A DNA stretch of 40,491 bases from Sphingomonas sp. AR_OL41 (GTDB lineage: Bacteria > Pseudomonadota > Alphaproteobacteria > Sphingomonadales > Sphingomonadaceae): NCBI RefSeq assembly GCF_029911635.1, contig NZ_JARYTI010000041.1:1-40491 (forward strand), given 5' to 3'. Positions 7,360 through 16,221 of this stretch are shown one piece after another. Below the pieces are notes generated by a model. That model searched no databases, was not told the DNA's origin, and worked only from the letters and a program-made list of their open reading frames with translations. Positions within the stretch are counted from its first letter, which is position 1, and every line of letters starts with the position of its first letter. The position numbers were made by a program, and so were the translations under genes.

Positions 7360-8702
7360 GCGACATGATGAGCATCGGCGCCAGTGGCGTTCGCGCGTAT
7401 CAGACCGCGCTGACCACGGTGTCGGAGAACATCGCCAATACCAGCACGCCGGGTTATACCCGGCGCAGCACCGACGTGCGTGAACTCGCCGCGCCGAGCA
7501 GCTTCACCAACAATCGCAACATCGCCGCGGGCAACGGCATCGTCGCCACCGGCATCACGCGCGCCGCCGACCAGTTCCGCGCGGCCGATGTGCGCAATGC
7601 CAGCGCCGATCTAGCGCGCAGCGAAACCGGGATCGACTGGCTCGGCCGCATCCAGAGTGCGTTGACCGGCAACCAGCTCGGTGACCGGCTGACCGGCTTC
7701 TTCACCTCGGTCAACACCGTCGCCGCCGATCCCACCGCGACGACGCCGCGCATCGCGATGCTCGAAGCCGCCACCACGGTTGCAAACGCCTTCACGGCCA
7801 CCGGCAAGGCGCTCGACAATGTTGCGGCGACGCTCGACGGCACCGCCGACAATGCCACCAGCACACTCGATTCGCTGGGCGCCGCGCTCGCCAAGGTCAA
7901 TGACGGGCTGGGCCGCAGCGCCGAGGGGAGCAGTGCTCGCGCCAACCTGCTCGACCAGCGCGACCAGCTGCTCGAGCAGATGAGCGCGATCACCGACGTC
8001 AACGTCACGACCGACGATGTCGGTCGTTCGGCCGTCCGGCTGGGTGGCGCGAGCGGCCCGATGTTCGTCGGCGGAACCGAAGCCGGCAACGTCACCTATG
8101 TGCGCAGCGACAGCGGAGCCGTGTCGTTCGCGGTCCACCGCGCTGGCAACGTCGCGGGTTTCTCGCCGACCGGCGGCGCGCTCGCCGGCATTGCCGATGC
8201 GGCAGCGCGCGTCGCCGGCGCGCGCGAGCAGATCAATAATATGGCGACCGATTTCGCCAGCGGCGTCAACGCGGTGCAGGCGCAGGGGCGCGATCTCGAC
8301 GGTAATCCCGGCGCGGCGATGTTCGCCGCCGGCGCGACGCCGAGCGATCTCACGCTGACGCTGAGCGATCCGCGCGGCATCGCCGCGGCGGCGGTCGGTG
8401 GCGGGCCGCGCGACAATGGCAACCTCGTCAATTTCGCCACGCTGCGCAGCAGCGGCGGATTCGAGGCGAGCACCACCGCGCTGATTTCCGACAATGCAAC
8501 GACGCTCGCCGCGCGGCAGCAGGTCGCCGACGCACAATCGGCGATTCGCGATGGCGCGGTCAGCGCGCGCGATTCGGTGTCGGGGGTCAATCTCGACAGC
8601 GAGGCGGTCGACCTGATGCGCTTCCAGCAAGCCTATGCGGCGTCGAGCCGCGTCATCCAGGTCGCACGCGAGACGCTCCAGTCCATCCTCGATATCCGGT
8701 GA
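7356..8702 (+). CDS. flgK: Flagellar hook-associated protein 1, FlgK
   Basis: FlgK is the first hook-filament junction protein, polymerising on the distal end of the hook. It has 448 residues. The N-terminus (TVSENIANTSTPGYTRRSTD, about residues 22-41) and the C-terminus (SGVNLDSEAVDLMRFQQAYA, then SSRVIQVARETLQSILDI) are the conserved coiled-coil ends. The middle is shorter than in enterobacterial FlgK (about 547 residues), as is usual where the outer domain is reduced. Start and stop overlap the neighbouring genes by four bases, suggesting translational coupling. Confidence 0.95.
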   Translation: MSDMMSIGASGVRAYQTALTTVSENIANTSTPGYTRRSTDVRELAAPSSFTNNRNIAAGNGIVATGITRAADQFRAADVRNASADLARSETGIDWLGRIQSALTGNQLGDRLTGFFTSVNTVAADPTATTPRIAMLEAATTVANAFTATGKALDNVAATLDGTADNATSTLDSLGAALAKVNDGLGRSAEGSSARANLLDQRDQLLEQMSAITDVNVTTDDVGRSAVRLGGASGPMFVGGTEAGNVTYVRSDSGAVSFAVHRAGNVAGFSPTGGALAGIADAAARVAGAREQINNMATDFASGVNAVQAQGRDLDGNPGAAMFAAGATPSDLTLTLSDPRGIAAAAVGGGPRDNGNLVNFATLRSSGGFEASTTALISDNATTLAARQQVADAQSAIRDGAVSARDSVSGVNLDSEAVDLMRFQQAYAASSRVIQVARETLQSILDIR

Positions 8703-9616
8703 GCATGATGCAGGTCAGTACCAGCCACTTCTACGACAGCACGACATCGCTGATGCAACAGCTGTCGAAGCAGGCCGACACGCTCAACACCCAGATCGCG
8801 ACGACCAAGAAGCTGTCCAAGCCGTCGGACGACGTCGTGGCCTATCAGCGGCTGACCACGATCAAACAGGCCAATGCCGACGATGCCAGCTATACCAGCA
8901 ACATTTCGCTGGCCTCGTCGCTGTTGCAGCAGTCGGACACGACGCTCGGCAACGTCGAAACCCAGCTCCAGCGCGCCGCCGAACTGGCCGTGCAGGCCAA
9001 TAGCGGGACGCTCAACGCTGGCGACCGCACCGCGATCGCAACCGAATTGCAGGGCATTCGCGACCAGCTCGTCTCGCTTGCCAACACAAAGGATGCGCGC
9101 GGCCAGCCGCTGTTCGCCGCCGCCACCGGCGACAGCGCGGTGACACAGGCGGCCGACGGCTCGGTAAGCTTCACCGGCAGCGGCACGCCGGCCGGCATCC
9201 CGATCGGCGACGGCATCACCGTCCAGCCGACCGAAAGCGCGGCCCGGGTGTTCGGTGGCGTGCCGGTGGCCGGCGGCGGCACGACCGACATGTTCGCCGC
9301 GCTCAACAGCATGATCGGCGCGCTCGCCTCGAACGATGTCGCGGGGATATCCGCGGGGGGCGACGGCGTGCAGGCGGCGCTGACGCAGATCGGCACGATG
9401 CGTGCGTCGCTCGGCGCCCGCGCGGCGCGGGTCGATCTCCAGCAGGCCAGCGTCAAGGATGCCGCGACGGCGCGCGAGGTCGATCGCAGCGCGCTGGAAG
9501 ACACCGACGTCACCGCAGCGATCACCGATCTGCAGAAGACAATGACCGTGCTTCAGGCGACGCAGGCGAGCTTCACCAAGCTCAGTTCGCTGTCGCTGTT
9601 CAATTATCTCAAATAG
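8699..9616 (+). CDS. flgL: Flagellar hook-associated protein 3, FlgL
   Basis: FlgL is the second hook-filament junction protein, a flagellin-like protein between FlgK and the filament. It has 305 residues. The N-terminal flagellin-type coiled coil is visible (KLSKPSDDVVAYQRL, about residues 39-53; AELAVQANSGTLNAGDRTAI, about residues 97-116). The C-terminal helix is VDRSALEDTDVTAAITDLQK. The start shown is GTG at 8699 in a GTGA overlap with flgK; ATGs at 8705 and 8708 are possible. It is the last gene of the flg operon. No flagellin gene follows. Confidence 0.93.
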   Translation: MSMMQVSTSHFYDSTTSLMQQLSKQADTLNTQIATTKKLSKPSDDVVAYQRLTTIKQANADDASYTSNISLASSLLQQSDTTLGNVETQLQRAAELAVQANSGTLNAGDRTAIATELQGIRDQLVSLANTKDARGQPLFAAATGDSAVTQAADGSVSFTGSGTPAGIPIGDGITVQPTESAARVFGGVPVAGGGTTDMFAALNSMIGALASNDVAGISAGGDGVQAALTQIGTMRASLGARAARVDLQQASVKDAATAREVDRSALEDTDVTAAITDLQKTMTVLQATQASFTKLSSLSLFNYLK

Positions 9617-9634
9617 TCGCGACCGCGCCGGGTT

Positions 9635-9670
9635 CGGTTAACCGATTGGCGAGGAAATCAGGTTAACCGA
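9635..9670 (+). promoter_or_regulatory. Paired GGTTAACC palindromes upstream of motA (possible CtrA-type sites)
   Basis: CGGTTAACCG at 9635-9644 and GGTTAACC at 9661-9668 are two copies of the same 8-bp palindrome centred 25 bp apart, in the 111-bp gap before motA. TTAACC resembles the half-site of the alphaproteobacterial cell-cycle regulator CtrA (TTAA-N7-TTAA). The spacing here does not fit the full CtrA motif, so the factor is uncertain. No sigma-54 element was found in this gap. GGGGG at about 9713-9717 may be the motA ribosome site. Confidence 0.4.
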
Positions 9671-9727
9671 AGATGATGTAGGTCGATTCCCCCAAGGGGC
9701 GGCCGCACCAAGGGGGTTCAAGCCAGC

Positions 9728-10591
9728 ATGTTTCCGGTCATCGGCCTCGTTGTCCTCCTCGTCATGGTGTTCGGCGGCTTCGTCATCACCGGCGGGGCCA
9801 TCGGCCCGGTGGCCGAGGCGATCCCGCATGAAATGCTGATCATCGGCGGCGCCGCCGCCGGCGCGTTGATCATCGGCAATTCGATGAAGGAGCTGAAGGC
9901 GCTGGGCGGCAGCTTCGGCAAGATCTTCAAGGGCCCGAAATACGCCAAGCAGGATTATCTCGACGTCATCTTCCTGGTGTCGAAGCTGATGAAGATGCTG
10001 CGTACCGAGGGACCGATCGCGCTCGAGCCGCATGTCGAGGACCCGAAGTCCTCCGCGCTGTTCGCCGAATATCCCCGGCTGCTGGCCGACCACACGCTGA
10101 TCAACCTGATCGCCGACACGCTGCGCCTCGTCGTGGTGTCGTCGGGCACGCTCGACGTCCATGCGGTGGAAGAGGTCATGGACAACATGATCAAGACCCA
10201 CCACCACGAGGTCGAGGGCCCGCACGGCACGATGACCAGCCTGGCCGATGCGCTGCCCGCTTTGGGTATCGTCGCGGCGGTGCTCGGCGTGGTCAAGACG
10301 ATGGGCTCGATCGACAAGCCGCCGGCGATTCTCGGCGCGATGATCGGTTCGGCGCTGGTCGGCACCTTCATGGGCGTGCTGCTGGCGTACGGCATGGTCG
10401 CGCCGCTCGCCTCGCGCCTCAAGCAGGTGATCGACGCCGACGCCGCGATCTACCATGTCGTCAAGCAGATCATCATCGCCTCGCTCCACGGCCACCCGCA
10501 GCCGCTCGTCATCGAGGCAGCGCGCTCGGGCATCGCGCACAACAACCAGCCCAACTTCTCCGAGGTCTTCGACGGCCTCCGGGGGCGTTGA
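9728..10591 (+). CDS. motA: Flagellar motor stator protein MotA
   Basis: MotA is the inner-membrane subunit of the proton-driven stator, working with MotB encoded 36 bp downstream. It has 287 residues. An N-terminal membrane helix (MFPVIGLVVLLVMVFGGFVI), a second helix (MLIIGGAAAGALIIGN) and a cytoplasmic loop with charged segments (KLMKMLRTEGPIALEPHVEDP, about residues 87-107) are followed by the channel hairpin (DALPALGIVAAVLGVVKTMG, then AILGAMIGSALVGTFMGVLL). Unlike the stator subunit at the left edge it has all four membrane segments. It probably forms an operon with motB. Confidence 0.95.
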   Translation: MFPVIGLVVLLVMVFGGFVITGGAIGPVAEAIPHEMLIIGGAAAGALIIGNSMKELKALGGSFGKIFKGPKYAKQDYLDVIFLVSKLMKMLRTEGPIALEPHVEDPKSSALFAEYPRLLADHTLINLIADTLRLVVVSSGTLDVHAVEEVMDNMIKTHHHEVEGPHGTMTSLADALPALGIVAAVLGVVKTMGSIDKPPAILGAMIGSALVGTFMGVLLAYGMVAPLASRLKQVIDADAAIYHVVKQIIIASLHGHPQPLVIEAARSGIAHNNQPNFSEVFDGLRGR

Positions 10592-10626
10592 TGGCTGGCG
10601 CGTCGCAACCGCAGGAAGCCTGACAC

Positions 10627-11535
10627 ATGGCCGCCGCGCGCGCGCCTCACGGCAACAACCAGCCGCCCAAGATCATCTACAAGAAGATCTATGTCGAAGG
10701 GCATGGCGGCCATCATGGCGGCGCCTGGAAGGTCGCTTATGCCGATTTCGTGACGGCGATGATGGCGTTCTTCCTGCTGATGTGGCTGCTCGGCGCGACC
10801 AACGAGAAGCAGCGCAAGGCGCTGGCCGACTATTTCGCGCCGACTTTGGTCCAGATGAAGGAGAACAGCGCCGGCTCGAACGGCATGTTCGGCGGCGAGT
10901 CGATCACCGACAAGGACAATTATCCGCACAAGGCGCAGCAGACCGGCACGCGGTCGATGACCATTCCGGTCGAGGCCACCGGCGGCCTGCAGGTCGGCAC
11001 CGGGTCGAAGGGCAGCCTCAAGGACAAAGCGGTTTTGAATGGCGAGGACCAGCGCAACTTCGAGAAGATGCATCGCCAGGTGACCAGCGCCATGTCGTCG
11101 AGCCCGAAGCTGTCGAAGCTGCTGTCGCATGTCCGCTTCGTGCGGACGCGCGACGGCTTGCGTATCGATCTGCTCGACGATGCCGATTATTCGATGTTCG
11201 GGCTCGGCACGACGCAGCTCGATCCGCAGGCGTCGACATTGATCGGGCTGATCGCCGAGTCGATCAAGGGCACCGACAACCCGATCATGATCCGCGGCCA
11301 TACCGATGCGCTGGGCTATGGCGATCCGCTGGCGATGAACAACTGGATGCTGTCGTCGGGCCGTTCCGAGGCGACGCGCCGCCGCCTCGCCGAAGGCGGC
11401 ATTCCCGAAGCGCGCTTCTATCGCATCGAGGGCGTCGCCGATCGCGAGCCGATGATCGTGTCCAAACCGACCGATCCGCGCAACCGTCGCGTCGCGATCA
11501 CGCTGCTCTATCGCGCCAGCGCCTTCGGCCAATAG
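10627..11535 (+). CDS. motB: Flagellar motor stator protein MotB
   Basis: MotB anchors the stator to peptidoglycan and carries the proton-binding aspartate. It has 302 residues. A basic, Gly/His-rich N-terminus (YKKIYVEGHGGHHGG, residues 18-32) precedes a single membrane helix with the key Asp40 (AYADFVTAMMAFFLLMWLL). A linker leads to a C-terminal OmpA-like domain (about residues 175-300, with IMIRGHTDALGYGDPLAMNN and the closing DPRNRRVAITLLYR). AGGAAG precedes the ATG. Together with motA it makes a complete second stator in this window. Confidence 0.96.
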   Translation: MAAARAPHGNNQPPKIIYKKIYVEGHGGHHGGAWKVAYADFVTAMMAFFLLMWLLGATNEKQRKALADYFAPTLVQMKENSAGSNGMFGGESITDKDNYPHKAQQTGTRSMTIPVEATGGLQVGTGSKGSLKDKAVLNGEDQRNFEKMHRQVTSAMSSSPKLSKLLSHVRFVRTRDGLRIDLLDDADYSMFGLGTTQLDPQASTLIGLIAESIKGTDNPIMIRGHTDALGYGDPLAMNNWMLSSGRSEATRRRLAEGGIPEARFYRIEGVADREPMIVSKPTDPRNRRVAITLLYRASAFGQ

Positions 11536-11569
11536 CGGGCCGGTCGGCGCAGCCCGGCCCGGCGCTATT
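11531..11569 (+). terminator. Hairpin at the end of the motAB operon
   Basis: AATAGCG-GGCCGG (from 11531) pairs with CCGGCCCGGCGCTATT (11554-11569), leaving a three-base bulge and a ten-base loop. It starts within the last codons of motB. There is no long T-tract after it, so it may be a stability or Rho-assisted end rather than a classical intrinsic terminator. Confidence 0.4.
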
Positions 11570-11638
11570 ATGTCAGGGGTACATGGTTGATCGAAAGGGG
11601 CGGTTGTCGGCGGTGCGTCGGGTCCCTAGCTAAGCCTT

Positions 11639-12787
11639 GTGAGCAAAGCCGCCGTCACCGCCCGAATCGCCGACGGTGTCGCCGCTATCCCGGCCGACGA
11701 TTGGGATGCCTGTGCGGGCGCGGACAATCCCTTTCTCAGCCACGCCTTCCTGTCGATCCTCGAAAGCTCGGGCAGCGCCACCGCGCGCACCGGCTGGCAG
11801 CCGATCCCGATCGTCATCGACGGCGCCGATGGCCGGCCTGCGGCGATCGCGCCGGCCTATGCCAAGAGCCACAGCCAGGGCGAATATGTCTTCGACCATG
11901 GCTGGGCCGATGCCTGGGAGCGCGCCGGCGGGCGCTATTATCCCAAGTTGCAGATCGCGGTGCCCTTCACCCCCGTGCCCGGGCCGCGGCTGCTGCTGCG
12001 CGACGCGGCGCTGGCCCCCGCGCTGATCGCGGCGATCGAGGCGGTGACCGACCAGCACAAGCTTTCCTCCGCGCACGCCACCTTCGTTTCGCCGGAGCAG
12101 CTGCCGCTGTTCGAGGCCGCCGGCTGGCTGATCCGCGAGGGCACGCAGTTCCACTGGCAGAACCAGGGCTATGCCGGATTCGAGGATTTCCTCGCCGCGC
12201 TGGCCAGCCGCAAGCGCAAGGCGATCCGCAAGGAGCGCGCGACGGCGGTCGAGGGTCTGACGATCCGCCATCTGACCGGCGCCGAGATTGGCGAGGCCGA
12301 ATGGGACGCCTTCTGGCATTTCTACCAGGACACCGGCGCGCGCAAATGGGGCACGCCCTATCTCAAGCGCGGCTTCTTCTCGCAGCTCGGCGCGGCGATG
12401 GGCGAGCGGGTGCTACTGATCCTCGCCGAGCGCGACGGCGTGCCGATTGCCGGCGCGCTCAACCTGATCGGCGCCGACACGCTCTACGGCCGTTATTGGG
12501 GCTGTACCGAGGAGGTGCCGTTCCTCCATTTCGAGCTGTGCTATTACCAGGCGATCGACGCCGCGATCGCGCGCGGCCTCAAGACGGTCGAGGCGGGTGC
12601 GCAAGGCGAGCATAAGCTCGCACGCGGCTATGTGCCCGTGCCGACCTGGTCGGCGCATTACATTCCCGACCCGGCGTTCCGCCGCGCCGTCGGCGATTTC
12701 CTGGTGCACGAGCGCGCCGCGGTCGAATCCGACCAGCGCTATCTCGGCGAGCTGACCCCGTTCAGGGCTGGCGAACCGTCGGCGTAG
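11639..12787 (+). CDS. FemAB/GNAT-like acyltransferase (DUF482 type)
   Basis: This is a predicted cytoplasmic acyltransferase of the FemAB-like group (peptidoglycan/lipid aminoacyl or N-acyl transferases with a double GNAT fold). It has 382 residues. Conserved family features include NPFLSHAFLSILESSGSA near residues 29-46, the basic stretch ALASRKRKAIRKERA (about residues 185-199), TGARKWGTPYLKRGFF, and the C-terminal VEAGAQGEHKLARGYVPV. The substrate is not known. The start is GTG at 11639 without a strong ribosome site. It follows motB by about 100 bases and is probably not part of the motility operon. Its end overlaps the convergent gene by 26 bases. Confidence 0.8.
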   Translation: MSKAAVTARIADGVAAIPADDWDACAGADNPFLSHAFLSILESSGSATARTGWQPIPIVIDGADGRPAAIAPAYAKSHSQGEYVFDHGWADAWERAGGRYYPKLQIAVPFTPVPGPRLLLRDAALAPALIAAIEAVTDQHKLSSAHATFVSPEQLPLFEAAGWLIREGTQFHWQNQGYAGFEDFLAALASRKRKAIRKERATAVEGLTIRHLTGAEIGEAEWDAFWHFYQDTGARKWGTPYLKRGFFSQLGAAMGERVLLILAERDGVPIAGALNLIGADTLYGRYWGCTEEVPFLHFELCYYQAIDAAIARGLKTVEAGAQGEHKLARGYVPVPTWSAHYIPDPAFRRAVGDFLVHERAAVESDQRYLGELTPFRAGEPSA

Positions 12788-14387
12788 CGCGCGGCACGGG
12801 GCGCATCCGGCGCGGCGGCAGGATTTCCGAATCCGGCACATTGGGGCCCGGCTTGCTGTGGTCGATGCGGTACAGCACCATCGGCCCGTCGCGATACGCC
12901 TCGACCAGCCCGGCGTTGAACTTGGCGTCGTAGACCGGCGGGTTGATCATCCACACATAGTCGAATGCGTCGCGCGGCAGGCGGGTTAGCGAGGCCTGGA
13001 TCGTCCACCACCATTCGCCATGACACCAGCGATCGGTGACGATCTGCGACGGATCATGCGCGAAACGCTTGGCGATCGGATAATGGGTGGTCAGCGTCTG
13101 GGCGCCGGCCATCGACCATTGATCGTTGGCGAAGATCATCTTGCGCTCGAGCGCGATGCCCGGAATGTGCTCGAGCCGCGAATAGGCCCAGTCGTCACGA
13201 CAGTTGCGCCCGACAAAGGTCACCATCCTGGCGCGCTGCGGGACCTGGTCGATCACCGCGAAGGCACGGTCATAGCTGTCGCTGTATATCACGAAGCTGG
13301 CCGTGGTGCTGACGATGCGGACGAGAAAGAACGCCATGCCGAGCGCGGCGAGCGTCGCGGCGTGGCGGATCGAAACGCCCTTGCGCGGGCGCAGCGCGAT
13401 CACTGCGATCGCCACCATGAACGGCGCGAGCCGCATATCGGCATAGGCCGAGCCGAACACGATGCGCGGCAACAGGATGAAGACGGTCAGCAGGAACAGC
13501 GCCGACAGACCGAGATTGCGCGAATATTCGATCGCCGGATCGCGAAAGCCCTTGAACAGGATCAGCAGCAGCACTGCGGTCGAGGCGATATCGAGCAGCG
13601 CCCACCGGTCGCGCAGCACCATCGTCACCCACATGATCTTGGCCTGCCAGTCGAACCAGTCGGCGGTCTGGCCGGTGACATGGTCGCCGCTGCGCCACAG
13701 GATCATCAGCAGCATCGGGATAGCGAGCGGCACGCAGCCCAGCCCGGCACGCACCCATGCGTTGAACCAGCGATGCCCGGTATCGTGCTGGCGGACCATC
13801 TCGGCGGAGAAGGCGAGCACGCCGAGCACGCCCCAGCCGAAGGTGTGACACAGCCACAACAGGCACGAGATCGGCAGGAAGATGCCAGCGCGCAGCTTCA
13901 GGTGACCCGTCCGCGCCAGCCGCAGCCACAGCGCGAACAGGTTGAGCGCTAGGCCCATCGACAGCGCGAAGTTCACGAAGCCGAAATGGAATGGGTAGCA
14001 ATAGGCCAGCGGCAGCGCGAACAGCGCGGTCGCCGGGATGCGGCCATGCACCTCACGCGCGATCCACAACAGCCCCGAGACGATCAGCGGCGGGATCGAC
14101 ATGACGATCAGCTTCACCGCCAGTTCGAGCCCGAAGATCTTGGCGAGCGGAATGACCAGCAGATCGATGCCGAGATTGCCGATCAGCGACCAGCGAAAAT
14201 CATACCAGTTGGCCAGCCAGGCATTGTCGGCCATCGCCAGCTGCACGCGGTAGCGGCCCATATGGCCGGGCAGATCTACCAGCGGCGGGATGGTCGGCCA
14301 TAGCAGCGGCACCACCGCAAGCGCCGTGCACAACAGCACGAACCAGCGTGTCTGCCACCAGTGCAGCCTGTTGTCGTCCCCCTGCAT
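12762..14387 (-). CDS. Large polytopic membrane protein, GT-C-like, function unknown
   Basis: This 541-residue protein has about ten hydrophobic segments between residues 12 and 365 and a hydrophilic C-terminal domain (about residues 370-541) likely to sit in the periplasm. An early acidic/basic loop (PLVDLPGHMGRYRVQ, about residues 35-49) lies after the first helix, where GT-C glycosyltransferases keep their catalytic acid. That similarity is weak and the assignment is inference. The soluble domain is rich in Trp, Cys and Arg. It is the last gene of a three-gene minus-strand cassette, 70 bases after the 587-residue membrane protein, and overlaps the FemAB-like gene tail to tail by 26 bases. 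Confidence 0.7.
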   Translation of the reverse strand: MQGDDNRLHWWQTRWFVLLCTALAVVPLLWPTIPPLVDLPGHMGRYRVQLAMADNAWLANWYDFRWSLIGNLGIDLLVIPLAKIFGLELAVKLIVMSIPPLIVSGLLWIAREVHGRIPATALFALPLAYCYPFHFGFVNFALSMGLALNLFALWLRLARTGHLKLRAGIFLPISCLLWLCHTFGWGVLGVLAFSAEMVRQHDTGHRWFNAWVRAGLGCVPLAIPMLLMILWRSGDHVTGQTADWFDWQAKIMWVTMVLRDRWALLDIASTAVLLLILFKGFRDPAIEYSRNLGLSALFLLTVFILLPRIVFGSAYADMRLAPFMVAIAVIALRPRKGVSIRHAATLAALGMAFFLVRIVSTTASFVIYSDSYDRAFAVIDQVPQRARMVTFVGRNCRDDWAYSRLEHIPGIALERKMIFANDQWSMAGAQTLTTHYPIAKRFAHDPSQIVTDRWCHGEWWWTIQASLTRLPRDAFDYVWMINPPVYDAKFNAGLVEAYRDGPMVLYRIDHSKPGPNVPDSEILPPRRMRPVPRATPTVRQP

Positions 14388-14457
14388 CCGACCGCCTTAC
14401 CGCGCTGATGCGCAATCGAACAAGCGTGCTTCGCTGCGGCCCGTCGCGAAAGCGTGG

Positions 14458-16221
14458 TTATCGGGCATGCGGCGGGTCGATCACGCGCCATACCAGCACC
14501 GGCGATCCGGCGATCGGCACGGGCTGAAGCCAGTCGAAACGTGTGCCGCGCTCGAGCTGCGCCCACAGGCCGTTGGGGCTGATTGCCTTGTACATGTCGG
14601 TTTCGTTGACCCCCGGGCAGGCCGCGACCCAGGTCGCGTGGCTGCGCAGGATCGCGGCGTGCGCCACTACGGGGTCGGCCATGAAGGTGGCGATGACGAG
14701 ATGGATCGCGCGGTCGTTGCGGTGATAGCCCGCGCCGATCGCGCTGAGCCTGGTGGTGGCGAGAATCTCGGGCGACACGTCGAGCGGCGCGAACACCCGG
14801 CCCGATCCCAGCGCGGCGAGCGCCGCGACCTCATGGCCCTGGTGGCACGGCGCGACCGTCGCTACCTGCGGCCCCGCCTTTGCCGCCGGCGTGCCGACGG
14901 GCAGGCCGAGCAGGATCGTCGCCATCAGCCCCGGCGCGGCAAGCGCGAAGGCCCCCGCCGTCGCGGCGGTGCGCGGCAGGATCGGGCCGATCCGCCGCGC
15001 GCGCACCAGCAACGCATGGAGCAGCCAGGCGCCACCGGGGATTGCCAGCGCATTGGCGGTCGCCCCGGCGCGCATCACCATCACCGAGAGCAGAAATCCG
15101 GCGAGCGCCACGCCGAGCAGCATCAGCCAGCGGCCGCGCGCTTCACCCTGTGCCTCGCGCGCCGCCAGCACCGTGCCGACCAGCCCGAAGATCGGAAAGC
15201 CGATCGTCGCGATCGCCCAGACCGGGACCTGTTCCCATACCGGCATGCCTTCGGAGACCTTTTCGTACCAGAAGGTCCGCACCAGCGGATCGAGCCGCGC
15301 GAATGGCCCGTGCAGGCAATCGGGCGCTATCAGCACCAGCGTCGCGCCGACGCCGCCCGCCGCGACCGCGAGCGCACCGATCCGCACCGCAGGCGACGTG
15401 CGGCAAGCGAGCAGCGCGGCCAGCGTCATGCCCAGTGCCGCGACGCCGAGTGAGATGATCCAGGCGGGCGACATCGCATCGCAGGCCGGGGCGAACATGC
15501 CGGGGCCGCGCGTTGCGACATGGAGCAGCACCGCGCCCGCGCACCATGCCCAGATCGCGGCGAGCATCTGGTCGCGCCGGGCCGGTTCGATCGCCCAGGC
15601 CAGCGCGGCCATGCCCATGATCGCGGCGGCGATCGGCATGCCTTCCATCGAGATGGTGACGAGTACGGCCAGCGACAGCCCGAGCAGCGCACCGCTGCGC
15701 CGCGTCGGCTTGTCGAGCAGCGCAAGAACGGCGGCGAGCGCGAAGGTCACCTGCCAGCCATGGTGATCGATGCGCATCGGCCGCAGCTGATAGATCAACG
15801 GCACCGACAACGGCGCGAGCAGCACGGCGGTCCGCGCGCGGTCGGTATCGAGCAGCCGGCGCGTGATGATCGCGGCAAGCGCCATCACCGACAGCAGGGT
15901 GAGCAACGGCACGACGACCATCGCGACGCGCGTCGCAATGGCGGTGCCGAACAGCGGCTGCAGCGGGCCGATTACCGCGGCGAGCGGCAAGTCGACGAGC
16001 CGCGACCAGTGCATCGCGAAGTCGCCATTGTTGAAGCGATGCTGGCCGACGTCCCACCAGCTCTGCCCGGCGAGCAGGTCGCGCACCTGGTTGAGGCGCA
16101 TCGCGTCGTCGGGATCGGGGAACCACAGGCCGGCAATGTCGCGCGACATCGCGACGCACAAAACGAGCGCGGCGATCGCCCAGCCGATCGCGATGGCCGG
16201 CCAGAGCGCCGGCGGCTTCAC
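14458..16221 (-). CDS. Polytopic GT-C-type protein with oligosaccharyltransferase-like motifs
   Basis: This 587-residue membrane protein has ten or more hydrophobic segments and a C-terminal soluble domain (about residues 440-587). After the first helix, FPDPDDAMRLNQVRDLLAG (residues 34-52) is an acidic first loop of the kind that binds the metal in STT3/AglB/PglB-like GT-C enzymes. RIDHHGWQ (about residues 154-161) resembles the DHH motif of the same group. It may therefore transfer a sugar from a lipid carrier, but no acceptor or donor can be named. GTG at 16221 overlaps the stop of the flavoprotein gene (GTGA), implying coupled translation. Confidence 0.65.
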   Translation of the reverse strand: MKPPALWPAIAIGWAIAALVLCVAMSRDIAGLWFPDPDDAMRLNQVRDLLAGQSWWDVGQHRFNNGDFAMHWSRLVDLPLAAVIGPLQPLFGTAIATRVAMVVVPLLTLLSVMALAAIITRRLLDTDRARTAVLLAPLSVPLIYQLRPMRIDHHGWQVTFALAAVLALLDKPTRRSGALLGLSLAVLVTISMEGMPIAAAIMGMAALAWAIEPARRDQMLAAIWAWCAGAVLLHVATRGPGMFAPACDAMSPAWIISLGVAALGMTLAALLACRTSPAVRIGALAVAAGGVGATLVLIAPDCLHGPFARLDPLVRTFWYEKVSEGMPVWEQVPVWAIATIGFPIFGLVGTVLAAREAQGEARGRWLMLLGVALAGFLLSVMVMRAGATANALAIPGGAWLLHALLVRARRIGPILPRTAATAGAFALAAPGLMATILLGLPVGTPAAKAGPQVATVAPCHQGHEVAALAALGSGRVFAPLDVSPEILATTRLSAIGAGYHRNDRAIHLVIATFMADPVVAHAAILRSHATWVAACPGVNETDMYKAISPNGLWAQLERGTRFDWLQPVPIAGSPVLVWRVIDPPHAR

